Shown: positions 27,964 to 37,087 of the stretch, piece after piece
Numbering within the stretch: the stretch's first letter is position 1
Layout of the letters: each line of letters starts with the position of its first letter
Assembly: GCA_041392165.1 (NCBI GenBank)
Contig: JAWKMN010000002.1
Coordinates: 1 to 64,000 of the forward strand
Direction of reading: 5' to 3'
Length of the DNA stretch: 64,000 nt
From: Arenibacter sp041392165
GTDB taxonomy: Bacteria > Bacteroidota > Bacteroidia > Flavobacteriales > Flavobacteriaceae
The notes under the pieces: generated by a model
Database searches by the model: none
Seen by the model: only the letters and a program-made list of their open reading frames with translations
Told to the model about the DNA's origin: nothing
Position numbers and translations under genes: made by a program

Positions 27964-29524
27964 ATGAAAACTAATTTACTATCGTTGATTGCCCTTGGCA
28001 TCTTGATAATAGGATGTAAGGAAAAGAATGTCCCAAACCATAATACGCAATCCAAACATCCCAATATAGTCCTGTTTTTTGTGGACGATATGGGCTGGCA
28101 GGATACTTCGGTACCTTTTTGGAACAAAAGAACCCCATACAATGACCTTTATCAAACCCCAAATATGGAGCGATTGGCAGAGGAAGGAATGAAATTTACA
28201 CAAGCCTACTCCACCGCCGTATGTTCACCCACTAGGATAAGTCTAATGACAGGAATGAATGCGGCCCGTCATAGGGTAACCAACTGGACCTTGCACAAGG
28301 ACAGATTACAGCCTATGGAGACCAATCACAAAACGCTGAAATTTCCCGAATGGAACGTAAATGGTTTGAGTCCGGTTGCCGGTACGGAAAAAGCCGTTTA
28401 TGCTACTCCATTGCCACAAATCCTCAAGGATGCGGGATACTATACCATACACTCGGGAAGGCGCATTTAGGGGCCATAGGCACCCCTGGCGAGAACCCAT
28501 TGAACCTTGGTTTTGAGGTAAATATAGCCGGACATGCGGCCGGGGCACCGAAAGTTATTTGGGGATCGATAATTTTGGAAATGGCAAAAAGGGCAAAGAG
28601 GTCTGGGCGGTACCTGGATTGGAAAAATACCATGGCAAGGATATTTTTTTAACCGAAGCCATTACCCAAGAGGCAAAATTGGCCATGGATTCCGCTTTGG
28701 ATAAGAATAAGCCTTTCTTTTTGTACATGGCACATTACGCGGTACATACCCCAATTATGGCAGACCCGCGCTTTGTTCAAAAGTACTATGATAAAGGATT
28801 GGATTCCATTGAGGCCAAATACGCATCACTGGTAGAGGGAATGGATAAAAGCTTGGGGGATATTATGGGTTATTTGGACGACAAACATATTTCCGACAAT
28901 ACCATTATCCTGTTCATGTCCGATAACGGCGGACTTAGTGCCGTAGCCAGAGGAGGGGAAAAACACACCCATAACCGGCCTTTGAGCAGCGGTAAGGGTT
29001 CCGCCCATGAGGGAGGTATTCGCGAGCCTATGTTGGTAAAATGGCCAGGGAAGATATCCTCTAATTCGGTTAGTGAACAACAGGTTATCATAGAGGATTT
29101 TTATCCCAGTATTTTGGAAATGGCCGGGATTAAAGACTATCAAACAGTGCAACAGATAGATGGGGTCAGTTTTCTTCCCGCTTTTGCAAACAGGGTGCCT
29201 TTGGGCAAGGAGCGCCCCTTGTTTTGGCATTATCCCAATGAGTGGGGTCCATCGGGACCTGGTATTGGAGCGTCAAGCAGTACCAGGGTGGGCGATTGGA
29301 AATTTATATACTATTATAATGATGGTAGCATGGAGTTGTTCAATATAAAAGAGGATATCGTGGAAAGAAACAATTTGATACTTGAAAAGCCCGAAAAGGC
29401 AAGGGAATTGGCAAAGATTTTATCCGATTATTTACGGAAAGTGGAAGCCCAGATACCTTCACGAAAGGATACTGGCGAGCAGATTGCCTATCCGGACGAG
29501 GTTTTAAATTCCCAGAAAACGTAA
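27964..29524 (+). pseudogene. Sulfatase gene (S1, formylglycine type) broken by two -1 frameshifts
   Basis: Three consecutive frames together make one normal sulfatase of about 520 residues. Part 1 (to 28470): lipobox LIIGC (Cys18), NIVLFFVDDMGWQD metal site and activation motif C87-S-P-T-R91. At about 28459 one A is missing from GGGAAGGC; the next frame then reads KAHLGAIGTPGENPLNLGFE and NIAGHAAGAPK. At about 28551 a second A is missing, after which the third frame reads GIDNFGNGKKGKEVW to the stop at 29524, including YMAHYAVHTP and MSDNGG. Residues around both breaks fit sulfatase conservation. Either a recent pseudogene or homopolymer sequencing errors. Confidence 0.85.
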
Positions 29525-29525
29525 T

Positions 29526-31916
29526 ATGGATATGAAACTAAGATTGCTCTTTATTTGTTGCTTTAGTATCCTTCTGGCCCATGCCCAGGGTGGGGAGGAT
29601 GATCTGTACCTATACGATGATTTCAAGGAGGTATCCCAAGAGAATATATTTAAGACGGAAGGATATTATAATTGGGGCAGTTCCATCATCAAGGAAAGGG
29701 ACGGAAAATATCATCTTTTTTATTCCCGTTGGAAGAAGGAATATGGGTTTTATGGATGGCTTACCCATTCGGAAATTGCCCATGCCACCAGTAAAAGTCC
29801 GGCCGGACCATGGAAATACAGGGAAACTGTGCTAAAAGGCCGGGGCAAGGGAAATTGGGATGGTATTACCGCACATAATCCAAAGATTAAATTTTTTGAG
29901 GGCAAGTACTACTTGTATTATATAGCAACCAATTTGGGAGGCAAGGATTATACCGATAATGAATTGGTGGAAACAGCTAAAACTGGTTATAGTCACCCCA
30001 ACTGGAAAATACTACGGCCCAATCAACGCACAGGGGTGGCGGTAGCCAATTCCTTGAACGGACCTTGGTCTAGAAGTGATAAACCATTGTTGGAACCATC
30101 CGGGCCGATAACTACCCTTACCGTAAATCCTGCGATTGATCGCGGCAAGGATGGCAGGTATTATTTAATAATAAAAGGCGATAAACCCAACGAAAAGAAT
30201 TTTGTTAGGAACCAGGCGGTTGCGGTTTCGGAACATCCCGAGGGGCCTTTTACCATTCAGGAGACTCCGGTGATAGATTATATGGATACCGAGGATATGT
30301 CGGTTTGGTACGATGAAAGTCGAGCGCGGTTTTATGGAGTTTTTCATGCCCATAATTTTATAGGACTGGTAACCTCAAAGAACGGAACCGATTGGGAAAA
30401 GGCCAATGAGTTTGTTCTTAAGAACAAAGAAATTTTATTGGAGGATGGTACTACACTAGTACCAGATAGGATGGAACGACCTTTTATTTATCGGGAAAAT
30501 GGCCAACCGAAAGTCTTGTCCGTAGCGATAAAAAAAGGGGAAGAATCCTATACCGTGTTTATCCCCATAAACAAACACAACTTCCCTGTTCCGAATAAAA
30601 GACAATTGGCTTGGCAAGAAGCGGAACTTGGGGTGGTGTTCCATTATGACCTTCACGTGTTCGATGGAATAAAATATGGGCAGGGAAACAATAGGATAGA
30701 TCCCGTGAAGGACTATCAAATTTTTAATCCGGAAAAATTGGATACCGATCAATGGGTAAGGGCCGCCAAAGATGCCGGAGCTACCTTTGCAATTTTGACG
30801 GCCACCCATGAGACAGGATTTGCCTTGTATCAATCTGAGGTCAACCCTTATAGCGTAAAGGCTGTAAACTGGAAGGAAGGTAAGGGGGATGTAGTTGCAG
30901 ATTTTGTGGCATCATGCAGAAAATACGGAATTAAGCCAGGAATTTATCTGGGAATCAGATGGAATTCATTCTTGGGTGTGCACGATTTTAAGGTAAATGG
31001 AGAGGGCGATTTTAGGGAGAATCGACAACAATGGTATAATGGCATGGTTGAGGGAATGGTCAAGGAAATATGTACCAATTATGGAGAATTGTTCGAAATT
31101 TGGTTCGATGGTGGCGCGGACCATCCTAAAAATGGGGCTCCTGATGTATTGCCCATAGTAAGACAGTACCAACCAAATTGTTTGTTTTACCACAATGGGC
31201 AATTGGCTGAGACCCGTTGGGGGGGATCAGAATCAGGAACGGTTTCCTATCCCAATTGGTCTACCTTTCCTTATAGGGCCACAGGGGCAGGCGAAACTGC
31301 CAAAAAGAATATAGCCGAGAATAACTTTCAATTACTGAAAGAAGGGGATGCAAAAGGTAAATATTGGGTGCCCGCCATGGCAGATGCCCCACTAAGGGGA
31401 TATAATGGTAGGCATGAGTGGTTTTGGGAACCTGGGGATGAGGCCCATATATTTCCTTTGGATAATTTGATGGATATGTATTATAAATCCGTTGGGAGAA
31501 ACGCCACTCTTATTATGGGGCTTACTCCGGACCCAGACGGACTTCTACCTGAGCCGGATGTGAAAAGGTTAAAGGAATGGGGAGATGAAATAAAAAGGAG
31601 GTTCTGCAATCCCTTGGCAACTACCAGTGGCAATGGCAATGTTCTGGAATTGAAGTTTAAGGAGCCCACAGAGGTAAATCACTTAATTATTCAGGAAGAC
31701 ATTTTAAAAGGGGAACGCATAAGAAAGTATCAACTTGAGGGCTTTTCGGAAGGTCAATGGCTTGCCTTGGCAAAAGGGGAGAGCATTGGCCATAAAAGAA
31801 TTGAGAAATTTGATACCATAAAATTAAGTAGATTACGAATAAAAATTATAGATTCGGACGGTTTAGTGCAGATTAAGAATATGAGTGCATTTTTCGTCGA
31901 TGAAAATGGAATTTAA
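29526..31916 (+). CDS. Secreted fusion: N-terminal GH43-like beta-propeller plus C-terminal GH29 fucosidase-type domain
   Basis: 796 residues, signal peptide to about 21 (ILLAHAQG). Residues 25-350 repeat the propeller pattern DGKYHLFYS, AHNPKIKFFEGKYYLYYIA, NPAIDRGKDGRYYLIIKG and TEDMSVWYDESRARFYGVFH, typical of GH43/GH117-like five-bladed folds. Residues 360-700 are GH29-like (LGVVFHYDLHVFDG, KYGIKPGIYLGI, nucleophile D528 in EIWFDGGAD), ending in a beta-sandwich (LNVxIQED-like, 680-796). The usual KHH substrate motif is THE here (TATHETGF), as in plant-type GH29 relatives (from memory). It starts one base after the sulfatase stop. Dual activity is inferred. Confidence 0.85.
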   Translation: MDMKLRLLFICCFSILLAHAQGGEDDLYLYDDFKEVSQENIFKTEGYYNWGSSIIKERDGKYHLFYSRWKKEYGFYGWLTHSEIAHATSKSPAGPWKYRETVLKGRGKGNWDGITAHNPKIKFFEGKYYLYYIATNLGGKDYTDNELVETAKTGYSHPNWKILRPNQRTGVAVANSLNGPWSRSDKPLLEPSGPITTLTVNPAIDRGKDGRYYLIIKGDKPNEKNFVRNQAVAVSEHPEGPFTIQETPVIDYMDTEDMSVWYDESRARFYGVFHAHNFIGLVTSKNGTDWEKANEFVLKNKEILLEDGTTLVPDRMERPFIYRENGQPKVLSVAIKKGEESYTVFIPINKHNFPVPNKRQLAWQEAELGVVFHYDLHVFDGIKYGQGNNRIDPVKDYQIFNPEKLDTDQWVRAAKDAGATFAILTATHETGFALYQSEVNPYSVKAVNWKEGKGDVVADFVASCRKYGIKPGIYLGIRWNSFLGVHDFKVNGEGDFRENRQQWYNGMVEGMVKEICTNYGELFEIWFDGGADHPKNGAPDVLPIVRQYQPNCLFYHNGQLAETRWGGSESGTVSYPNWSTFPYRATGAGETAKKNIAENNFQLLKEGDAKGKYWVPAMADAPLRGYNGRHEWFWEPGDEAHIFPLDNLMDMYYKSVGRNATLIMGLTPDPDGLLPEPDVKRLKEWGDEIKRRFCNPLATTSGNGNVLELKFKEPTEVNHLIIQEDILKGERIRKYQLEGFSEGQWLALAKGESIGHKRIEKFDTIKLSRLRIKIIDSDGLVQIKNMSAFFVDENGI

Positions 31917-31927
31917 GTAATAAGAAC

Positions 31928-32710
31928 ATGGATTTACAATTAAAGGATAAAGTAATTTTGGTCACCGGAGGTTCCAAAGGAATCGGTCATGGTATAAGTA
32001 CACTGCTGGCAGCGGAAGGAGCTGTTCCGGTTATTATTGGTAGGGATGAAAAAAGTATGTTGGAGGTGGTTGCTGAAATTGGGAAAAATGGAGGAAATAC
32101 ATCTTACTTCATGGCCGAACTTACAGATCCGGAACAGTGCAGGCTTGCCGTGGAAAGTGCTGTTGAAAAATATGGAAGAATTGATGGGGTGGTAAATAAT
32201 GCAGGCATTAATGACGGAGTGGGATTGGAAAATGGGAATTATGAAAATTTTATAAGGTCTATAAACCGAAACCTTACCCATTATTATTTGATGGCACATT
32301 ATGCTTTGCCCGAATTAAAAAAATCCCAGGGAGCTATTGTAAATATAGGGTCCAAGACGTCGGTGACGGGGCAGGGCGGAACTTCGGGCTATGCGGCTGC
32401 CAATGGTGGGCGCAATGCCATAACACGGGAGTGGGCAGTGGAATTATTGCCGTATAATATACGGGTCAATGCAGTTATAGTAGCCGAATGTTATACCCCA
32501 TTGTACGATCGATGGATCAAAACTTTTGACAATCCGGAAGAAAAATTAAAGGCTATAACCGATAAAATCCCGTTGGGACAAAGAATGACAACGGCAGAGG
32601 AAATTGCAAGCACTGTGGCCTTTTTACTATCCAATAGATCCAGCCACACTACCGGGCAATTGCTCTATGTAGATGGGGGTTATACCCATTTGGACCGATC
32701 CATTTCTTAA
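31928..32710 (+). CDS. SDR oxidoreductase, probable L-fucose dehydrogenase
   Basis: 260 residues. TGGSKGIG (13-20) binds NAD(P); NNAG lies at 90-93 and S142 in IGSKTSV. The catalytic tetrad position reads Y155-A-A-A-N159, so the canonical Lys is Asn. The insert after strand 6 (VAECYTPLYDRWIKTFDNPE) resembles L-fucose/D-arabinose dehydrogenase-type SDRs. It oxidises L-fucose to L-fucono-lactone, the first step of the pathway. It sits directly before fucP and the mutarotase. Family secure; substrate inferred from context. Confidence 0.85.
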   Translation: MDLQLKDKVILVTGGSKGIGHGISTLLAAEGAVPVIIGRDEKSMLEVVAEIGKNGGNTSYFMAELTDPEQCRLAVESAVEKYGRIDGVVNNAGINDGVGLENGNYENFIRSINRNLTHYYLMAHYALPELKKSQGAIVNIGSKTSVTGQGGTSGYAAANGGRNAITREWAVELLPYNIRVNAVIVAECYTPLYDRWIKTFDNPEEKLKAITDKIPLGQRMTTAEEIASTVAFLLSNRSSHTTGQLLYVDGGYTHLDRSIS

Positions 32711-32773
32711 AAGGGAATAAATTAACCATTACATAATAACGAACTTAAAAACTAAACTGTAATCAACAATCCA

Positions 32774-34084
32774 ATGAAAGACCAAAGACCACCGGTAGTA
32801 TCAAAAAAGGTACTCGTTCCCTTTATTCTAATTACTTCCCTATTTGCCCTTTGGGGTTTTGCCAATTCCGTTACCGATCCCATGGTACAAGCCTTTAAAA
32901 AGGTTTTGGAGCTTTCCAATTCCCAAGCGGCCTGGGTACAGATGGCATTTTATGGGGGCTACTTCTGTATGGCGTTGCCGGCGGCACTATTTGTGCGTAA
33001 ATACTCCTATAAGGTGGGGGTGTTGATTGGTTTGGCCCTATATGCCGGAGGTGCCCTATTGTTTTACCCGGCGGCGATAACCGAGCAATTTTGGTTCTTT
33101 TGTCTTGGTCTTTACGTCCTAACTTTCGGATTGGCTTTTTTGGAAACAACTGCCAATCCTTATATTTTGGCCATGGGTGCACCCGAAACCGCTACCCAGC
33201 GTTTAAATTTGGCCCAAGCTTTTAATCCTGTAGGTTTATTGCTGGGGTTATTAGTGGCACAGCATTTTGTACTTAAAAAATTGCAGTCGGACGATATTAC
33301 GGATTATGCATCCCTGGAAGAGGCACAGAAGGCTTTGATCAGGACTACCGATTTAATGGTAATTAGGGACCCTTATGTAATTTTAGGATTGGTAATCATG
33401 GCCGTTTTTGTTTTAATTGTTACAAGTAAAATGCCACAGGCCAAGGATGAGGGAGGTATTCCCGGTTTGGGGGATACTTTTAACGGTTTGTTCAAGAATA
33501 GGAAATATGTGCTGGGTGTGGTGGCCCAAGTATTTTATGTTGGTGCCCAGATCATGTGCTGGACCTATATTTATCAATATGCCGAGGCTATAGGGATCTC
33601 CAGTGAGGACGCCGCCAATTACCAATTTGCCGCCTTTATCCTTTTCTTGGTGGGGAGGGCTATTGGGACTTATATGTTGCGTTTTATGAGCCCGGGAAAA
33701 CTGTTGATGTACTTTGCTGTATTGGCAACACTATGTTGTGTGGGGACCATTTATATTGAGGGAATGATAGGATTGTACTGTTTGGTGGGAATTACCTTTT
33801 TTATGTCCCTTATGTTCCCAACAATCTATGGTATAGCGTTGAACGGACTTAATGAGGAGGAATCCAAGATTGGAGCGGCAGGTCTGGTAATGGCCATTGT
33901 TGGCGGGGCCCTAATGCCCAAACTGCAAGGAATGATCATTGATGCCGGGGGCAATGCCGTAAACGACATACAGATTATGGGTGCTACCGAGGTAAATTTT
34001 TCGTTTATCCTTCCTACACTATGTTTTGTGTATATAGCTTGGTATGGTTTACGCGTATATAAGAATTACGAACTGCCAGCTTAA
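32774..34084 (+). CDS. fucP: L-fucose:H+ symporter (FucP-type MFS permease)
   Basis: 436 residues with about 12 membrane spans. FucP-type features: FALWGFANSVTDPMVQAFKK at the N terminus, QAAWVQMAFYGGYFCMALPA, LETTANPYILAMG, and a central loop before RKYVLGVVAQVFYVGAQI. Takes up L-fucose released by the periplasmic fucosidases. Flanked by L-fucose dehydrogenase and a mutarotase, which strongly supports fucose as substrate; glucose/galactose relatives of the family are the alternative. Confidence 0.92.
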   Translation: MKDQRPPVVSKKVLVPFILITSLFALWGFANSVTDPMVQAFKKVLELSNSQAAWVQMAFYGGYFCMALPAALFVRKYSYKVGVLIGLALYAGGALLFYPAAITEQFWFFCLGLYVLTFGLAFLETTANPYILAMGAPETATQRLNLAQAFNPVGLLLGLLVAQHFVLKKLQSDDITDYASLEEAQKALIRTTDLMVIRDPYVILGLVIMAVFVLIVTSKMPQAKDEGGIPGLGDTFNGLFKNRKYVLGVVAQVFYVGAQIMCWTYIYQYAEAIGISSEDAANYQFAAFILFLVGRAIGTYMLRFMSPGKLLMYFAVLATLCCVGTIYIEGMIGLYCLVGITFFMSLMFPTIYGIALNGLNEEESKIGAAGLVMAIVGGALMPKLQGMIIDAGGNAVNDIQIMGATEVNFSFILPTLCFVYIAWYGLRVYKNYELPA

Positions 34085-34136
34085 ATTATAGCCTTCAGAA
34101 CAAATAAACTTCAACTAATAATAAAAAAATAGGGAA

Positions 34137-34466
34137 ATGAAAAGATATTGTTTGGCATTGGACCTTAAGGATGATCCCGAGTTGATCAGGGCCTATGACG
34201 ATTACCATAAGGATGTATGGCCAGAAATCCTTCAAAGTCTTAGGGAGTCAGGTATAAAGGATATGGAGATTTATAGGGTAAGGAACCGTTTGTTTATGAT
34301 AATTGATGCTGATGACAATTTTTCCTTTGAAAAAAAGGCGGAGATCGATGCCAAGTATCCGGAAAATGAAAAGTGGGAGGAAATTATGTGGAAATACCAA
34401 CAGGCACTTCCGTTTGCCAAACCTGGAGAAAAATGGATGCCAATGGAAAAAGTTTTTCAATTATAA
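34137..34466 (+). CDS. L-fucose/L-rhamnose mutarotase (RhaM family)
   Basis: 109 residues, the normal length of the RhaM/YiiL family. H24 in DDYHKDVWPEI corresponds to the catalytic His of E. coli RhaM (His22, from memory). The C-terminal EKWEEIMWKYQQALP helix and WMPMEKVF end are characteristic. It interconverts anomers of L-fucose (or rhamnose) so the dehydrogenase gets the right one. Cytoplasmic, 52 bp downstream of fucP. Confidence 0.9.
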   Translation: MKRYCLALDLKDDPELIRAYDDYHKDVWPEILQSLRESGIKDMEIYRVRNRLFMIIDADDNFSFEKKAEIDAKYPENEKWEEIMWKYQQALPFAKPGEKWMPMEKVFQL

Positions 34467-34504
34467 GGATCAATAGAAAAGGTAAAGGCTAAATATTACA
34501 AGTA

Positions 34505-35764
34505 ATGGAAAGAATATTTGATTTTTGTGGATATCGATTGGTCCTAAGATCAATAGTGTTTTGTGCGCTTCTCTGTTCTTTGGGTTGTAAGACTAAAAAT
34601 GAACAAAGTACGGATGGCCATACGAATGAGGGGGAAGTATTTTCCAAGGGGACATTTGGGTACGACAGAGCGTTTTTATCCGAGCATTTTAAAGACCTGG
34701 TAGTTCTTGAAAATGGAGAGTCCAGTATTTTGATTTCTCCGGAACTTCAGGGTCGGGTTATGACCAGTACGGCCTCCGGTGATATGGGGCCAAGCTTTGG
34801 GTGGATCAATCATGATCTTATCAAGTCCGGGGAAAGGAACGAGCATTTTAACCCTACAGGGGGGGAGGAACGTTTTTGGTTGGGGCCTGAAGGGGGGCAG
34901 TATTCCCTCTACTTTCAAAAAGATGCCAAGTTTGAGTTGGACAATTGGTACGTTCCCAAGGAGTTGGATACCGAACCTTTTAATCTGGTGCGAACTAGTG
35001 AAGACAAAGCCTTTTTTGAAAGGGAAATGAAATTGGTGAACTATTCTGGAACTAAATTCAACTTACGGGTTAGGAGGAATATTGAACTTTTGACCAAGGA
35101 AGATGCCGTTGAAATCCTTGGGATCAGTGTTCCGGAAACAGTAAAAACGGTAGGGTTTGCCTCAGAGAATAGTTTGACGAACATAGGGTCGGAAGATTGG
35201 GATAAGAAAACAGGTTTATTGTCCGTTTGGATATTGAGCATGTTCAACTCCTCGGACCAAACCACTATAATTGTACCGTTTAAAAAAGGGGATGAGGATA
35301 TTTTGGGCAAGAAGGTAACGGACGATTATTTTGGAAAGATTCCAAAAGAGCGGTTAACGGTCAGGGATAGTGTCCTGTTTTTCAGGGCTGATGGAAAGGA
35401 ACGGGGTAAAATTGGAATTTCCCCCCAGAGGGCATTGCCTGTTATGGGAAGCTACGATGCCAAGGGCAAAGTGCTTACCATTGCCAAATTTAGCCTGCGA
35501 GATGGGGCTACGGATTATGTTAATTCACTGTGGGAGTTGCAGGAGTTTCCATTTTCCGGGGATGCCGTTAATGCCTATAATGATGGCGGCGGGTTAGGGC
35601 CGTTCTATGAATTGGAAAGTTCCTCCCCTGCAATGGATCTTAAATCCAATGAAAGCGGCAGCCATATCCACCAGACTTTTCATTTTGAAGGTAACGAGGA
35701 CGAGTTGGAAAAACTGGCCAAAGGAATTTTGGGGGTTTCCATTAAAGAATTATCCGGGAAATAG
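34505..35764 (+). CDS. Lipoprotein of unknown function, DUF6786-like (aldose-epimerase-fold candidate)
   Basis: 419 residues, lipobox CSLGC (Cys28) after a long hydrophobic leader. The body begins with SSILISPELQGRVMTSTASG and contains GPSFGWINHDL and GGEERFWLGPEGGQ, patterns I associate with DUF6786, whose layout recalls galactose-mutarotase-like beta-sandwiches. It lies in the fucose catabolic run between the mutarotase and the L-lactate dehydrogenase. A role as periplasmic sugar-binding protein or sugar epimerase is possible but not shown. Confidence 0.7.
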   Translation: MERIFDFCGYRLVLRSIVFCALLCSLGCKTKNEQSTDGHTNEGEVFSKGTFGYDRAFLSEHFKDLVVLENGESSILISPELQGRVMTSTASGDMGPSFGWINHDLIKSGERNEHFNPTGGEERFWLGPEGGQYSLYFQKDAKFELDNWYVPKELDTEPFNLVRTSEDKAFFEREMKLVNYSGTKFNLRVRRNIELLTKEDAVEILGISVPETVKTVGFASENSLTNIGSEDWDKKTGLLSVWILSMFNSSDQTTIIVPFKKGDEDILGKKVTDDYFGKIPKERLTVRDSVLFFRADGKERGKIGISPQRALPVMGSYDAKGKVLTIAKFSLRDGATDYVNSLWELQEFPFSGDAVNAYNDGGGLGPFYELESSSPAMDLKSNESGSHIHQTFHFEGNEDELEKLAKGILGVSIKELSGK

Positions 35765-35779
35765 TAAATAATAAAATAA

Positions 35780-35821
35780 CTTCCCCTTTCAAATTTTGTA
35801 ATAATAATTGGAAAGGGGAAG
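35780..35821 (+). other. Strong hairpin in the leader of the lactate dehydrogenase gene
   Basis: Perfect 11-bp stem CTTCCCCTTTC (35780-35790) / GAAAGGGGAAG (35811-35821) with a 20-nt AT-rich loop, 45 nt upstream of the start at 35867. No T tract follows, so it may be an RNA-stability or processing element between two operon genes rather than a terminator. Confidence 0.55.
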
Positions 35822-35866
35822 GAAGTAAAAGAAAAATATTCAAAAACAATTGTCCATTAGAATGTT

Positions 35867-37024
35867 ATGGAGAAAAAAAAAGAAATAAAGATCAACAGTA
35901 AGTATCCATCTGTGGTCGATTTAAGAAAGAAAGCCCAAAAAAGGATCCCCAAATTCGCTTTTGAGTATTTGGACGGGGGCTGTAATGAAGATGTAAACCT
36001 CCATAAGAATACGGCAGAAATTAGGGAGGTAGAACTCTTGCCATATTATCTTAGCAAGCATACCGGGTCCAGTATGAAGACCGAATTGTTCGGGCATGTT
36101 TATGATGCGCCATTTGGAATTGCACCCGTGGGACTCCAAGGATTAATGTGGCCCAAAGCCCCCGAAATATTGGCTAAATCGGCCTTTGAGCACAATATTC
36201 CCTTTATTTTAAGTACGGTGACCACCAGTAGTATAGAACGTATAAGCGAAATTACCGAGGGTAGGGCTTGGTTTCAGCTTTATCATCCTACAGAGGATGC
36301 GGTGAGGGACGATATTATTAAAAGGGCCGAAGCCGCGGAATGTCCGGTATTGGTTATTTTGTGTGACGTGCCCACTTTTGGCTTCCGTCCCAGGGATGTA
36401 CGCAACGGACTGGCCATGCCCCCAAAAATGTCGTTAAAGAATATTCTTCAGATATTGGGCAAACCAAATTGGGCCATACAGACACTGATTCATGGACAGC
36501 CTAATTTTGAAACCCTTAAGCCCTATATGCCCAAAGGCTTGGATTTGGCACAATTGGGAAAATTCATGGACAAGACCTTTTCGGGAAGATTGAATGAAGA
36601 GAAGATAAAACCCATAAGGGACATGTGGAAGGGTAAATTGGTGATCAAGGGCGTTGCCAACGAGGCCGATGCCGAGAGTGCCATTAAACTTGGATTGGAT
36701 GGTATTATCGTTTCCAACCACGGGGGCAGGCAATTGGATGCCGGCGAATCTACTATAAAGCCTTTATCAAGAATAGCGTCCAAATATGGGGACCAAATAA
36801 AGGTGATGATGGACAGTGGACTAAGGGGCGGTCCGGATATCGCCAGGGCCATGGCCAGTGGTGCGGAATTTACTTTTATGGGGCGCTCCTTTATGTACGG
36901 GGTAGCGGCATTGGGTGCCAAAGGTGGGGACCATACCATTTCACTTTTAAAAACGGAACTGCAACAGGTAATGGAACAGATTTGTTGTGAGGAGGTAAAG
37001 GATTTTCCCAATCACCTTATTTAG
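35867..37024 (+). CDS. lldD: FMN-dependent alpha-hydroxy-acid (L-lactate) dehydrogenase
   Basis: 385 residues, the usual length for LldD/glycolate-oxidase-type flavoproteins. Visible: FEYLDGGCNEDVNL at the N terminus, GIAPVGLQGLMWPKAPE, WFQLYHPTE, and the catalytic HGGRQLD with its SNHGG lead-in, followed by VMMDSGLRGGPDIARAMASG (FMN phosphate binding). It oxidises L-lactate to pyruvate and passes electrons to quinone or oxygen. As the last gene of the fucose run it would consume the L-lactate made by the FAH-family hydrolase. Confidence 0.88.
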   Translation: MEKKKEIKINSKYPSVVDLRKKAQKRIPKFAFEYLDGGCNEDVNLHKNTAEIREVELLPYYLSKHTGSSMKTELFGHVYDAPFGIAPVGLQGLMWPKAPEILAKSAFEHNIPFILSTVTTSSIERISEITEGRAWFQLYHPTEDAVRDDIIKRAEAAECPVLVILCDVPTFGFRPRDVRNGLAMPPKMSLKNILQILGKPNWAIQTLIHGQPNFETLKPYMPKGLDLAQLGKFMDKTFSGRLNEEKIKPIRDMWKGKLVIKGVANEADAESAIKLGLDGIIVSNHGGRQLDAGESTIKPLSRIASKYGDQIKVMMDSGLRGGPDIARAMASGAEFTFMGRSFMYGVAALGAKGGDHTISLLKTELQQVMEQICCEEVKDFPNHLI

Positions 37025-37087
37025 AAATTATTTTCCTTGAGGAACATTTTTGTATAGTAAGCGTTGGCGTCCTAAAGATATATAGGG

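Noticed and set aside
28559..29524. An independent second sulfatase-like gene starting at TTG 28559
   Set aside because: It lacks the N-terminal formylglycine and metal motifs, and joins seamlessly to the upstream frames when two single-base deletions are allowed, so it is the 3' part of one broken gene.
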